This document shows, piece after piece, positions 18,108-26,955 of a stretch of DNA of 64,000 nt. The notes below the pieces were generated by a model, which was given only the letters and a program-made list of their open reading frames with translations, made no database searches and was not told the origin of the DNA. Position numbers and translations under genes: made by a program. The stretch comes from an uncultured Pseudothermotoga sp. (GTDB lineage: Bacteria > Thermotogota > Thermotogae > Thermotogales > DSM-5069), in contig CALKJI010000005.1 of assembly GCA_937995655.1 (NCBI GenBank), forward strand, positions 343,268-407,267. Direction: 5' to 3'. Every line of letters starts with the position of its first letter. Position 1 is the first letter of the stretch.

Positions 18108-18130
18108 TTGGTCTTGAAAGGAGGGGTTAG

Positions 18131-18856
18131 ATGAGGTTAACTCGTTTGTTCCTAATTACCTTGTTGCTGTTTGTCACCTTTCTTTTTGGAAAAACTATAA
18201 CTGTTGGTACTAGTGCTGATTTTCCACCTTTTGAGTACATTGAAAATGGGCAGTTCGTTGGTTTTGACATGGATTTGATGCGAGAAATTGCAAAATTAGC
18301 TGGTTTTGAACTTAAATTTGTTGACATGAGCTTTGATTCCTTGATACCAGCATTGAGGGCTGGCCAAGTTGACGTAGTTGCGGCAGCAATGACGATAACT
18401 GATGAACGCAAACAAGTGGTAGATTTCTCAACCCCATACTGGACGGCGGACCAGAGTATCATAGTGAAGGCTGACAGCGATTTAACAATAACTGTACTGC
18501 ATCAGAAAGGTAGAATAGGAGTCCAAACAGGAACGACAGGAGATCTATGGTGTACCGACAACTTAGTAGGCAAAGGTTTACTTTTAGAGAAGAATCTGAA
18601 AAGGTACGACACATTCGTGCTTGCATTGAGTGATCTCTTGAATGGAAATATTGATGCAATTGTGCTGGATTCCCCGGTGGCAAACAGATTTGCAGCTATA
18701 AAGCCTGTCAAAGTTGTGGGCATTATAGTTACAGGAGAGCAGTATGGAATTGCTGTGAAAAAAGGAAACAAGGAACTATTGGACAAAATCAATAGTGCCA
18801 TTAAGGTTCTGAACGAAACAGGAAAGATGGCAGAATTGATCGACAAATACTTTTAG
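18131..18856 (+). CDS. polar amino acid ABC importer, family 3 periplasmic binding protein
   Basis: This 241-residue protein has a signal peptide (about 1-20) and the family 3 signature F-x-P-F-E-Y-I-E-N-G-Q-F-V-G-F-D-M-D-L near its mature N-terminus. The A-A-M-T-I-T-D-E-R-K segment contributes the arginine-type ligand contact of amino acid binders. It is the first gene of a four-gene unit: binding protein, permease, ATPase, permease. The substrate is probably a polar amino acid; glutamine, arginine or cystine cannot be separated by eye. Its domain is related to the sensor part of the receptor at 3439-5472. Confidence 0.93.
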   Translation: MRLTRLFLITLLLFVTFLFGKTITVGTSADFPPFEYIENGQFVGFDMDLMREIAKLAGFELKFVDMSFDSLIPALRAGQVDVVAAAMTITDERKQVVDFSTPYWTADQSIIVKADSDLTITVLHQKGRIGVQTGTTGDLWCTDNLVGKGLLLEKNLKRYDTFVLALSDLLNGNIDAIVLDSPVANRFAAIKPVKVVGIIVTGEQYGIAVKKGNKELLDKINSAIKVLNETGKMAELIDKYF

Positions 18857-18883
18857 CAAGTGGGGGGTTGAACTGTAGAAAAG

Positions 18884-19552
18884 TTGTCACTGATTCTTGA
18901 CTCATTACCTATCCTTCTTAAGGGCACATTGGTCACCATCGAGTTGACGATCCTTGGCCTAGGTTTGGGTTTTGTGATCGCCATACCGATAAGTTTTGCT
19001 CAAGTTTATGGTGGCCGTGTAGCCCGTTTTGTTTGTTCCTTGTATGAAAAAACCTTCAGAAGCATCCCTCTCCTTGTCTTGTTGATGCTGATCTTTTATG
19101 GTCTTCCAGAAATTGGGATTAGATTCGCTCCTTTTGTATCGTGCGTGCTCGGTCTGGGTATACGAAGCTCCGCTTATCAGTCTCAGATCTTCAGAGGTGC
19201 CATCCTTTCGGTTTCAAGAGGTCAAACTTTAGCTGCTCTTTCTGTAGGAATGACACCATTTGAAAGTTTCAGATATATAGTCTTTCCGCAAGCTTTGAGG
19301 TTTTCTATCGCACCTTGGACGAATGAGTTTACGGTCGTTTTGAAGGATTCATCTATGGCTTATGCGCTTGGAGTGGTGGAATTATTAAGGCAGGGAAGTT
19401 ATATCATCTCGAGAACGTACGAGCCGATGGCTATCTTTCTCACCTGTGCTGCCATATATCTTGTGATGACTCTATCAACAAACAAACTGATGGGTTACAT
19501 CGAAAAAAAGACACAGATACCAGGTTTTGAGACTAAGGAGGTTTCACATTGA
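18884..19552 (+). CDS. polar amino acid ABC importer, permease 1
   Basis: This 222-residue permease of the His/Glu/Gln/Arg family has about five membrane segments and the EAA loop as A-A-L-S-V-G-M-T-P-F-E-S-F-R-Y-I-V-F-P-Q-A. The start is unclear: the frame opens after a TGA at 18869, and the first accepted start codon is TTG at 18884, but the G-run that could act as ribosome site (18862-18867) is 16 bases away. Residues from L-P-I-L-L-K-G-T onward match the family, so little can be missing. The stop overlaps the ATPase start (TTGA). Confidence 0.9.
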   Translation: MSLILDSLPILLKGTLVTIELTILGLGLGFVIAIPISFAQVYGGRVARFVCSLYEKTFRSIPLLVLLMLIFYGLPEIGIRFAPFVSCVLGLGIRSSAYQSQIFRGAILSVSRGQTLAALSVGMTPFESFRYIVFPQALRFSIAPWTNEFTVVLKDSSMAYALGVVELLRQGSYIISRTYEPMAIFLTCAAIYLVMTLSTNKLMGYIEKKTQIPGFETKEVSH

Positions 19553-20304
19553 CCAAGGTCGTTCTGAAGGTTGAAGATCTCAAAAAGAGTTATGGTAGAA
19601 ATGAGATTTTGAAGGGCGTTTCACTTGAGATCAAAAAGGGTGAAACAAAGGTAATAATAGGACCCAGTGGTACGGGAAAGAGCACACTGCTTGCCTGCAT
19701 AAACAGATTAGTAGAACCAGATCACGGGAGGGTATTACTCGAAGGGGAAGAAATAACTTCACGCAATGCATGCAAGATGAGACAAAAGATTGGTTACGTT
19801 TTCCAAGATTTCAATTTGTTTAATCACCTGACGGCTCTCGATAATGTAAGAATTGGTTTGATAAAGGTTCAGAAACTTCCAAAAGAGGAAGCAACACGAA
19901 TTGCGATAGAACAGTTATCGAAGGTTGGTCTTTCGCAGAAAGTGAATCTCTATCCTTCACAACTTTCTGGTGGGCAAAAACAACGTGTTGCCATAGCAAG
20001 AGCGCTCGCCATGAGACCAAAGTTGATGCTCTTCGATGAACCAACATCAGCACTCGATCCCGAGCTTATTGGAGAGGTTCTTTCGGTGATGATTGATCTT
20101 GCAAAATCAGGTATGACCATGTTAGTCGTAACTCACGAACTTGGATTTGCAAGAACCGTCGCAGATGAAATCATTTTTATGGAGAATGGGATTATTGTTG
20201 AACAAGGTCCCCCTGCTTTGATATTCACTAACCCTCAAAAAGACAGAACGAAGCAGTTTCTTAGAAAGCTCACTGAATTGTATGGAGAGGAAAAAAACAA
20301 ATGA
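19549..20304 (+). CDS. polar amino acid ABC importer, ATPase (GlnQ-like)
   Basis: This ATPase has Walker A G-P-S-G-T-G-K-S-T at 38-46, signature L-S-G-G-Q at 139-143, Walker B ending D-E-P at 163-165 and the family pattern D-F-N-L-F-N-H-L-T after the Q-loop. Its 251 residues are typical. The start is TTG at 19549, with AAGGAGG eight bases upstream, overlapping the preceding stop. It lies between two permease genes, so the membrane part is likely a heterodimer with the ATPase as homodimer. Confidence 0.95.
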   Translation: MTKVVLKVEDLKKSYGRNEILKGVSLEIKKGETKVIIGPSGTGKSTLLACINRLVEPDHGRVLLEGEEITSRNACKMRQKIGYVFQDFNLFNHLTALDNVRIGLIKVQKLPKEEATRIAIEQLSKVGLSQKVNLYPSQLSGGQKQRVAIARALAMRPKLMLFDEPTSALDPELIGEVLSVMIDLAKSGMTMLVVTHELGFARTVADEIIFMENGIIVEQGPPALIFTNPQKDRTKQFLRKLTELYGEEKNK

Positions 20305-20972
20305 GTTTCTGGCAAATAGTACTTGTATCAATGCCAAGACTTCTTAACGGTCTGACCGTTACTTTGTACATGACAGTCTTTTCAGCGGCTGTTGGTCTTC
20401 TTTTAGGAATTATTTTGTGCTTGGGCAGGGTCTATGGGAACAAAGTAGCAAGTTTGTTAAGCACAGGATTTATTGAGTTGATACGTGGTACGCCGATGTT
20501 GGTACAGCTTTTTATACTTTATTACGGGCTGCCTTCCTACAATATAAGATTAACGCCGCTTTTGGCTGCGCTTATTGGTTTTTCTATCAACAGCGCTGCT
20601 TATCAAGCTGAATACTTGAGAGGATCTATCCAATCTATCGGAATTGGTCAAATGAAGGCAGCTTTGTCTATAGGAATGAAAAAATGGCAAGCAGTGAGAT
20701 TGATAATCCTTCCGCAGGCACTCAGGCGTGTCATACCCGCTTGGACCAATGAGTTTATTTACCTGTTGAAATACACTTCGATGGCTTATATAATCGGTGC
20801 TCCAGAGATGATGGCTCAAGCAAAGTTTGTAGCAAGCAGGAACTTTGAATTCTTCAAAGTCTATTTACTGACTGCCGCTATTTACTTGTCAATTGTCTGG
20901 ACTATATCTTTCGTTTTTTCGTATTTTGAAAGGAAACTGAGAATACCTGGCACGGTTGTGACTGAGAGGTAG
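20301..20972 (+). CDS. polar amino acid ABC importer, permease 2
   Basis: This second permease (223 residues) has the same fold as the one at 18884 but the sequences have diverged. The EAA loop reads A-A-L-S-I-G-M-K-K-W-Q-A-V-R-L-I-I-L-P-Q-A. It starts with an ATGA overlap with the ATPase and ends two bases before the convergent end of the 149-residue gene, leaving no room for a separate terminator. Confidence 0.94.
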   Translation: MSFWQIVLVSMPRLLNGLTVTLYMTVFSAAVGLLLGIILCLGRVYGNKVASLLSTGFIELIRGTPMLVQLFILYYGLPSYNIRLTPLLAALIGFSINSAAYQAEYLRGSIQSIGIGQMKAALSIGMKKWQAVRLIILPQALRRVIPAWTNEFIYLLKYTSMAYIIGAPEMMAQAKFVASRNFEFFKVYLLTAAIYLSIVWTISFVFSYFERKLRIPGTVVTER

Positions 20973-20973
20973 G

Positions 20974-21423
20974 CTATTCAAGAACTTTTTTCAACATGTG
21001 TGGATCTATTCTAAAAGGAGAACCTTTACCCTGGAGGAAATGGTGTTTTTCAAACAGATGGATCGATAACTCGCTGAGATCGATCTCTGTTTTATTGTGT
21101 GTATTTTTTACATGGATAACCCGCTTTCTGAAAATTCCATCTTTGAAGGGGCAAGGTATGAATCCACGAGCTTCATAGACGTTTACTTCCCACTTGTCAT
21201 CAACTAATACAGTTTCTCCAAGCCCTTTTACTGCCAAATCCAAAAGTTTTTTCATCCACACTGCGACCTTCTCAAAATCTAATCCAAGTTGGCTCATGAT
21301 TTGTTCGTCTTCATCTATTATCTGAACCAAATCGCGCTTATCATCTCCAAGAAAGCCTACCGAGCTTATCACACCAGGTTGCATATTTTTTTGGGCCTCT
21401 ATATACTCTGCAGACATTTTCAT
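20974..21423 (-). CDS. conserved-looking protein of unknown function at the end of the nqr operon
   Basis: I do not recognise this 149-residue protein. It is soluble, without signal peptide or membrane helix, and rich in charged residues. It has one cysteine in F-I-P-C-P-F-K and several histidines in the C-terminal third, but no familiar cofactor motif. It begins 12 bases after nqrF with AAAGGGTGAT before its ATG, so it is almost certainly cotranscribed as the last gene of nqrBCDEF. A role in assembly of the complex, or as an additional subunit, is possible but unproven. Confidence 0.75.
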   Translation of the reverse strand: MKMSAEYIEAQKNMQPGVISSVGFLGDDKRDLVQIIDEDEQIMSQLGLDFEKVAVWMKKLLDLAVKGLGETVLVDDKWEVNVYEARGFIPCPFKDGIFRKRVIHVKNTHNKTEIDLSELSIHLFEKHHFLQGKGSPFRIDPHMLKKVLE

Positions 21424-21435
21424 ATGATCACCCTT

Positions 21436-22551
21436 TCAGGCAAACTTATCATAATAAATTTTTTCTTCTGAAATACCATTGTTTTTCATCACTTGAATAC
21501 AAGCGTTTATCATACCGGGGCTGCCACACAAATAACCTTCTTTAGGTTTAGAAGGTTCAATTCTTTCTTTGAGATACCTGTTTAAAACATCTGTTATCAA
21601 GCCTACTTCGCCATCCCAATTTTCTTCGGCGAGTGGGTTGGAAAGCGCGGGAATGAAATGAAAATTACTCCATTTCTGCTCCAGTTCTTTAAACAAATCC
21701 AAATAGAAGAGGTCCCTCAGTGACCTTGCGCCAAAGAAGTACCATATCTCTCGATCAGTAATGCCTTTTTCGTATAAGTCAAAGATTATGGACTTTATTG
21801 GTGCCATACCAGATCCGCCTGCAACGCAGATCATCATTGCATCGGTCTCACGTACATAGAACTCGCCGAATGGTCCTGTAAATTCAATTTGCTCATTCTG
21901 TTTCATGTAATAGTGAACGTAAGTTGTGGCAGCGCCGCCAGGGACAAGCCTAATCAAGAGTTCTATTCTGTCTTTTTGACTTGGGACAGAAGAGATAGAG
22001 TAAGCTCTCTGGGTAATTTCTTTAATTTTATCATATGGTGGCACAGACAACTGAACATACTGTCCTGCCCTAAAGTCAATGACCTGGGGATCCACCAATT
22101 TCAAAGTGAGCTCCTTTATATCGTATGTAACATCTCTTATCTTCTCAACGGTAGCTTTGAATTTCTTTGCAAACAGAAGTTCTTCTGGGATCTCTATTTC
22201 AAGGTCCTTCTTCACCTTTATCTGACAGGAAAGTCTTATACCTTCTTTCATCTGTTCTTTTGAGATATAAGGAAGTTCCGTAGGAAGATAGGGGCCAACA
22301 TCGGTCAAGATCTTTACTTTGCAGACACCGCAACTACCCCTCCCACCACAAGCTGAAGGGACGAATATACCTTGGGATGCAAGGGTGAAAAGAAGGGGCG
22401 AACCACCTTTTGCTTGTAAAATCTTTCGTTTGTTAATCAGAATTTTTACTGTCCCATAGTTGTTGACAAAAGAATCAGTTACCGTTATAACAGCAGCCAA
22501 CAATGCACTTATCAGAGAAACGATTAATGTAGTTATCAATACAGCTGACAT
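21436..22551 (-). CDS. nqrF: NqrF, NADH-oxidising subunit of Na+-translocating NADH:quinone oxidoreductase-like complex
   Basis: NqrF takes electrons from NADH into the complex. One N-terminal membrane helix (about 4-24) anchors a [2Fe-2S] domain with Cys68, Cys74, Cys77 and Cys109, an FAD domain with R-A-Y-S (182-185) and an NAD domain with G-G-S-G-M-A-P and C-G-S-P-G-M. At 371 residues it is a little shorter than the usual 400 or so. Presence of NqrF rather than RnfB and RnfC shows that this is the Nqr type of electron entry. It is cotranscribed with nqrB to nqrE. Confidence 0.95.
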   Translation of the reverse strand: MSAVLITTLIVSLISALLAAVITVTDSFVNNYGTVKILINKRKILQAKGGSPLLFTLASQGIFVPSACGGRGSCGVCKVKILTDVGPYLPTELPYISKEQMKEGIRLSCQIKVKKDLEIEIPEELLFAKKFKATVEKIRDVTYDIKELTLKLVDPQVIDFRAGQYVQLSVPPYDKIKEITQRAYSISSVPSQKDRIELLIRLVPGGAATTYVHYYMKQNEQIEFTGPFGEFYVRETDAMMICVAGGSGMAPIKSIIFDLYEKGITDREIWYFFGARSLRDLFYLDLFKELEQKWSNFHFIPALSNPLAEENWDGEVGLITDVLNRYLKERIEPSKPKEGYLCGSPGMINACIQVMKNNGISEEKIYYDKFA

Positions 22552-22560
22552 TTTTCCACC

Positions 22561-23148
22561 TCACTGGACTTGTATCATCCCCGAAAATCCTATGAAAGCC
22601 ATTGCCATGATGCCGATTGTTATGAAGGTAAGACCCGTCCCTTTGAGACCTACCGGCGCTGGTGCATTGTCTGTTCTCTTTCTTATTGCTGCCAGAAGGA
22701 CTATGGCGAGCCACCAACCCATTCCCGAGCCGAGTCCATAAAACAACGATTGTATGAGTGAATAATTTCTAAGCTGCATGAAAAGTGTCACACCGAGTAT
22801 CGCACAGTTCACAGTGATCAATGGTAAGAAAATCCCCAAAGTTATGTACAACGAAGGTGAAAGCCTATCGATCAGCATTTCCAACACCTGTACCACAGCA
22901 GCTATAACAATTATGAAGATTATATATCTCAAATATTCCAGACTGAGTGGCACTATAACATAACGGTATACAAACCAATTGAGCACAGTGGTAACTGTCA
23001 TTACGAAAGTAACAGCCATACCAAGTCCGTTCGATGACTTCAGATCCTTCGATATAGAAATGTAAGAACACATACCCAAAAAATTGGTCAAGAGGATGTT
23101 ACTTGTCAAAATTGATGCAAAGAACAGAATAAATGGATTGATATTCAC
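22561..23148 (-). CDS. nqrE: NqrE, membrane subunit
   Basis: This 195-residue protein has six membrane segments and belongs to the NqrE/RnfA pair-fold. The two cysteines that bind the intramembrane iron-sulfur centre with NqrD are Cys27 (L-G-M-C-S-Y) and Cys115 (I-T-V-N-C-A-I-L-G). The start overlaps the nqrD stop and the end is 9 bases from nqrF. Confidence 0.95.
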   Translation of the reverse strand: MNINPFILFFASILTSNILLTNFLGMCSYISISKDLKSSNGLGMAVTFVMTVTTVLNWFVYRYVIVPLSLEYLRYIIFIIVIAAVVQVLEMLIDRLSPSLYITLGIFLPLITVNCAILGVTLFMQLRNYSLIQSLFYGLGSGMGWWLAIVLLAAIRKRTDNAPAPVGLKGTGLTFITIGIMAMAFIGFSGMIQVQ

Positions 23149-23750
23149 TTCTTTTCACCCGCCTTAAAAGATGATGACTTTGCAATCCAAATAAGTATTG
23201 CTACTATGAAAAAGGCGCTTGGGGCCATCACCATGATAGTGAATGGTGTGAAACTCTTTGGCATGATGTGAATGTTGAAAAGCGTTCCAAAACCAAGTAA
23301 TTCACGAATAGAAGCCACAATCAAAAGCACCAAACTATAACCTGCTCCAGCCGTGAGACCATCCCACAAGGAAATAACAGGGTTGTTTGCTTGAGCAAAT
23401 GCCTCAGCACGTCCCATTATTATACAGTTGGTAATGATCAACCCCACGTATGGTCCCAGCGCTTTACTTACATCCGGTAAATAAGCTCTGAGCACAATAT
23501 CAACGATAATAACGTAAAAAGCGATAATAAGCGTTTCAACCATCATCCTCACTTTACGAGGTATATAGTCTTTGAACAAAGAAACCGTTAGATTAGACAA
23601 TCCAGTAACGAGTGTAACACCTGTGGCCATTATCGCAGTATTCCTCAAATTGTTTGTAACAGCAAGAGTTGAACAAATCCCAAGCACCTGAACCAGAATT
23701 TGGTTCTCTCTTATGAGATTATTTTTTGCTATCTTTGTGAATTCACTCAT
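23145..23750 (-). CDS. nqrD: NqrD, membrane subunit
   Basis: This 201-residue membrane subunit (NqrD/RnfE family) is the topological mirror of NqrE. Its cysteines are Cys26 (L-G-I-C-S-T-L-A-V-T) and Cys109 (I-I-T-N-C-I-I-M-G-R), both needed for the centre shared with NqrE. R-A-E-A-F-A-Q is the usual following segment. Start and stop overlap the neighbours by four bases. Confidence 0.95.
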   Translation of the reverse strand: MSEFTKIAKNNLIRENQILVQVLGICSTLAVTNNLRNTAIMATGVTLVTGLSNLTVSLFKDYIPRKVRMMVETLIIAFYVIIVDIVLRAYLPDVSKALGPYVGLIITNCIIMGRAEAFAQANNPVISLWDGLTAGAGYSLVLLIVASIRELLGFGTLFNIHIMPKSFTPFTIMVMAPSAFFIVAILIWIAKSSSFKAGEKK

Positions 23751-24352
23751 TTTCGCACCTCCAAGAGGTTACGCAAGATTACCAAATGATCGTTTATTAT
23801 ATTGATCAAAGCTCTTGAAGTTTGTGTTGCTCCGGTGATAGCATCTACCTTACCATTCTCATGATCATAATCACCCGAACCACCAGTTTGTAATGTTATA
23901 GCCCCGTTAAGTAACTTTTCAGATCGGAACTGCTTCTTGAACCACTCTTCTTCAATGCGACCACCAAGTCCAGGTGTCTCAGCTTGCGAAATGAATTCTA
24001 TACCAACAATTCTCTCAACATTCTCATCTACTGCTAGGAAACCTGATATGTTGCTCCACAAACCACTACCACCGAAGACAATGCCATAAAGCTTTTCAGT
24101 ACCAAAAAGTGTGTAGTAAAGCTCTTTGCCATCTAACGTTGTAACTTTCACGTACTTTTCAAAGGTTTGCAAAGCTTGTTTGTCATCGTATTCGATACCA
24201 AAGGCCTTCATAATTGCCTTCACTTTGAAAAGTTGTTCATTCTCCTGAATTTTTTGAACTGTGGCAGCGTTCAGCAAAGCGAGTATAAGTACGAAAACAA
24301 ATGTCGCGATGAAGCTGAAGGTTATTGTATAAACCCTACCCTCTCTGTTCAT
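23747..24352 (-). CDS. nqrC: NqrC, covalent FMN subunit
   Basis: NqrC has one N-terminal membrane anchor (about 8-30) and a periplasmic FMN domain. The flavinylation motif is D-A-I-T-G-A-T-Q-T-S, placing FMN on Thr176, and E-T-P-G-L-G-G lies at 125-131. The length, 201 residues, is closer to RnfG than to the roughly 260 residues of classical NqrC. Attachment of the flavin would need an ApbE-type transferase, which is not in this window. Confidence 0.93.
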   Translation of the reverse strand: MNREGRVYTITFSFIATFVFVLILALLNAATVQKIQENEQLFKVKAIMKAFGIEYDDKQALQTFEKYVKVTTLDGKELYYTLFGTEKLYGIVFGGSGLWSNISGFLAVDENVERIVGIEFISQAETPGLGGRIEEEWFKKQFRSEKLLNGAITLQTGGSGDYDHENGKVDAITGATQTSRALINIINDHLVILRNLLEVRK

Positions 24353-25224
24353 TGTTTCACCTTCTTCGGTAGGATCTCGTCAAGGAGCGAGGCAAAGGTG
24401 TTACCAATTAGGACACCAAAACTCGTACCTTCAGAAAACAAAGAGAAAGTTCTTATCAGTACGGTACAGACTCCAATGATCACTCCATAGATCCACTGGG
24501 CTTCCTTCCTCTTTGGCGCAGAAACAGGATCTGTAGCCATGAATACAGTTACAAAAAATAAACTTCCAGACAAGAGCATCGGTAGCGACGATGGTCCTGC
24601 TTTCAGTAGGTCCAAGAGAAATGTTAAGGCCGCGGCAGACAGAAAAGTGGAAACGATTATTCGAAAACTTGCTGTTTTGGTGAAAATCAAGTATACTGCA
24701 GCAATTACAATCAAGAGTATAGAACTTTCCCCAATTGCTCCGGGCCTGATCCCTAGAAGAAGATTTTTCAAATCCATATTCTGTCCAGTTCTGAGAAGAT
24801 CAAGAGGTGTCGCCGAAGTCAACGTATCGGTTCTTGGTAACAGCCATTGAGTTGTCATAAAGGTGGGGAAGGATATGTAAATGAACAGTCTCCCAGCAAT
24901 TGCAGGATTGAAAATGTTTCTCCCAAAACCACCATAGACTTCTTTGGCAATGAAAACACCGAAGGAAGTACCGATAACAGCAACCCACCAAGGAGTTAAA
25001 GGTGGCAGGGATAACAACAAGAGTGAACAAGTTACCAAAACAGCTTCGCTTACAGGTTTGTTTTTCTGTTTTTCCATCACATACTCCGTGAGAATACCAG
25101 CAGAAAAAACGAAAAGTCCTAACCACAGAACTCTCAATCCATAAAGATAGAAAGAAAAGACAAAGATTGGTACCAATGAATATAAAACTTTTCTCATGAG
25201 CGGTTGCTTTTGAAAAGAGATCAA
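24349..25224 (-). CDS. nqrB: NqrB/RnfD-type membrane subunit with covalent FMN site
   Basis: This is the large membrane subunit proposed to form the Na+ path. It is 291 residues, clearly shorter than NqrB (about 410) and close to RnfD, lacking the long N-terminal region of classical NqrB. The flavinylation site is T-S-A-T-P-L with Thr139. G-R-N-I-F-N-P-A-I-A-G-R is conserved. The start is TTG at 25224 with GGAGGGG eight bases upstream. It is the first gene of the operon: no nqrA gene precedes it. Confidence 0.92.
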   Translation of the reverse strand: MISFQKQPLMRKVLYSLVPIFVFSFYLYGLRVLWLGLFVFSAGILTEYVMEKQKNKPVSEAVLVTCSLLLLSLPPLTPWWVAVIGTSFGVFIAKEVYGGFGRNIFNPAIAGRLFIYISFPTFMTTQWLLPRTDTLTSATPLDLLRTGQNMDLKNLLLGIRPGAIGESSILLIVIAAVYLIFTKTASFRIIVSTFLSAAALTFLLDLLKAGPSSLPMLLSGSLFFVTVFMATDPVSAPKRKEAQWIYGVIIGVCTVLIRTFSLFSEGTSFGVLIGNTFASLLDEILPKKVKQ

Positions 25225-25291
25225 CTTTCATTCCCCTCCAACTTGAAAAGTTGTCGTTTCTATTATAATACAAAGTGATCTTAAGAAGAAT

Positions 25292-25322
25292 AAAACTGGG
25301 AGGTCTTGGGCCTCCCAGTTTT
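25292..25322 (-). terminator. intrinsic terminator of the 5'-nucleotidase gene
   Basis: An inverted repeat AAAACTGGGAGG/CCTCCCAGTTTT with a small loop is followed on the minus strand by TTTTATTCTTCTT. It lies 18 bases beyond the stop of the 5'-nucleotidase gene and before the nqr operon. A TATAAT box for nqr can be read on the minus strand at 25262-25267, without a clear -35 box. Confidence 0.85.
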
Positions 25323-25339
25323 TAAATCAGTTGTCTTTC

Positions 25340-26890
25340 TTACTGTCTAACATATCTGAGCTGAGAATCGTAATCTTGCACAACACCTTTGAGAAACTCT
25401 TGAATGTACTGTACTAAGACACTGTCCATAGTGAAACCTGTATTGTATCCTGGCAGACCCTTCAACATAGTGTAACCATCGCCACCTTGAGCCATGTAAT
25501 CATTGGTGACGACCGTGTATAGTTTGTTTGGATCCAGTGGTTCACCCTTGATTTTTGCTTCAACTACCTTGCCTCCCACACTCTTCCAAATCAAACCACC
25601 ACTCTGCAAAAAGGCACCCTGTCCTTCCTTGACTGTAGCGGCATAATCGAGCACTTTCATAATTTGTTCACCAGTCATTTTGATCACGTACAACGTATTT
25701 CCAAAGGGAAGTACCGTTAGTACATCTCTGATGGTTATATTTCCTGGCTTTATTGACGCTCGAATTCCTCCACCATTGGTGAATGCTAAATCTGCATTGG
25801 TTTTCCAAATCATAGAGTCACATATCATATTTGCAAGATTGGTGCTCTTAGATCTGACATTGGCTCTCTCTCCATCAAGCAATATCTTTGTCTCACCAAT
25901 CACTGTATTGAGTTTCTCACTTCCAACTGCTTTGAAATAAGCCAGAACTGTTTTGACGTAGAAATTCTCTTCGTATGGCTTATCAACAAATTCGTAGATG
26001 TCCTTACCTTCGGCGTCTTTACCCTTATGAACTTTCAAATTGACAGGTATCGGTTTCCAATTCCAGGATACGATTTTTCCGTTTTCAATTTCAAGATCCA
26101 ACCTTCCAACATATTTTCCCCATTCCCATGCCTGGGCTACAATTGTGTTATTGACAAACGGCGCTTTTTCAAACCTGGTATGGCTGTGTCCGTCGATTAT
26201 AATATCGATACCATCAACGAATTGAGCTAACTGTTTGCTTGTTGTCTTGCCTTCACCTTCGGGCTCCCATCCAAGATGGGTTAAGGCGATCACTATGTCT
26301 GCCTTTGTTTTTAATTCGGGCAGTAAACTTTTGGCCGTTTCGACTGCGTTTGCAAAGGTTGCACCGTTGAGATGTATTGGTTCGAGTATAGCAGTTTCCT
26401 CGGTTGTAAGGCCAAAGATCGCAACCCTTAGATTACCAAAGTCCTTAACTATGTAAGCTTCAACCTTCACAATTCCTTCAGGATCGGTGAAATTGGCGGA
26501 TACGAATGGAAAACTGGCAAGCGATATTTGTTTTTGAAGCGTTGTTTTTGGTTTGTCAAATTCGTGGTTTCCGAATGTTGCAGCATCGAGCTTCATGAGA
26601 TTCAAGGCAAGTATATCAGGGGCAGCATCCAATTGATCTGATTCGGGTACACCTGTATTGATATCTCCAGCATGTAAGAAAAGCACATACCCACCTTGTG
26701 ATTCTACTTCTTTTCTCACTTCCTCCACGATCGTCGCTATTGCAGCAAAGCCACCGATGTTTGGATTATTGGTTTCGTTAAAAGCCCAGGCACGTCCATG
26801 TGTGTCGTTGATGTGTAAGATCGTCAATTTTGTTGCAAAACTCAAGATTGTCGCCATAATCAAAGCAACTGCAAGAATTTTTTTCACCAT
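25340..26890 (-). CDS. exported 5'-nucleotidase / 2',3'-cyclic phosphodiesterase (UshA family)
   Basis: This exported metallophosphatase probably releases phosphate from extracellular nucleotides. After a signal peptide (about 1-20) the metal site motifs are L-H-I-N-D-T-H-G, G-N-H-E-F-D and the G-H-S-H-T region; the C-terminal nucleotide-binding domain ends with Y-M-A-Q-G-G-D-G-Y. I chose the ATG at 26890 because AAAGGGGG lies six bases upstream; a TTG at 26896 abuts that site. Length 516 residues. It stands between the nqr operon and oadB but has its own terminator, so a functional link is not obvious. Confidence 0.93.
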   Translation of the reverse strand: MVKKILAVALIMATILSFATKLTILHINDTHGRAWAFNETNNPNIGGFAAIATIVEEVRKEVESQGGYVLFLHAGDINTGVPESDQLDAAPDILALNLMKLDAATFGNHEFDKPKTTLQKQISLASFPFVSANFTDPEGIVKVEAYIVKDFGNLRVAIFGLTTEETAILEPIHLNGATFANAVETAKSLLPELKTKADIVIALTHLGWEPEGEGKTTSKQLAQFVDGIDIIIDGHSHTRFEKAPFVNNTIVAQAWEWGKYVGRLDLEIENGKIVSWNWKPIPVNLKVHKGKDAEGKDIYEFVDKPYEENFYVKTVLAYFKAVGSEKLNTVIGETKILLDGERANVRSKSTNLANMICDSMIWKTNADLAFTNGGGIRASIKPGNITIRDVLTVLPFGNTLYVIKMTGEQIMKVLDYAATVKEGQGAFLQSGGLIWKSVGGKVVEAKIKGEPLDPNKLYTVVTNDYMAQGGDGYTMLKGLPGYNTGFTMDSVLVQYIQEFLKGVVQDYDSQLRYVRQ

Positions 26891-26955
26891 AACCAACCCC
26901 CTTTCGATGTAGTTTTGTATTATTGCAACAAGATTTTACTACATCCGTATCTATT

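Noticed and set aside
21436..25224. Rnf complex
   Set aside because: Electron entry is NqrF with ferredoxin, FAD and NAD domains; there is no RnfB or RnfC.
24800..25273. Long minus-strand frame starting with ATG right after the GGAGGGG site of nqrB
   Set aside because: It overlaps nqrB in another frame and its product is a Cys/Phe/Trp-rich shadow; the same ribosome site fits TTG 25224 of nqrB with 8-base spacing.
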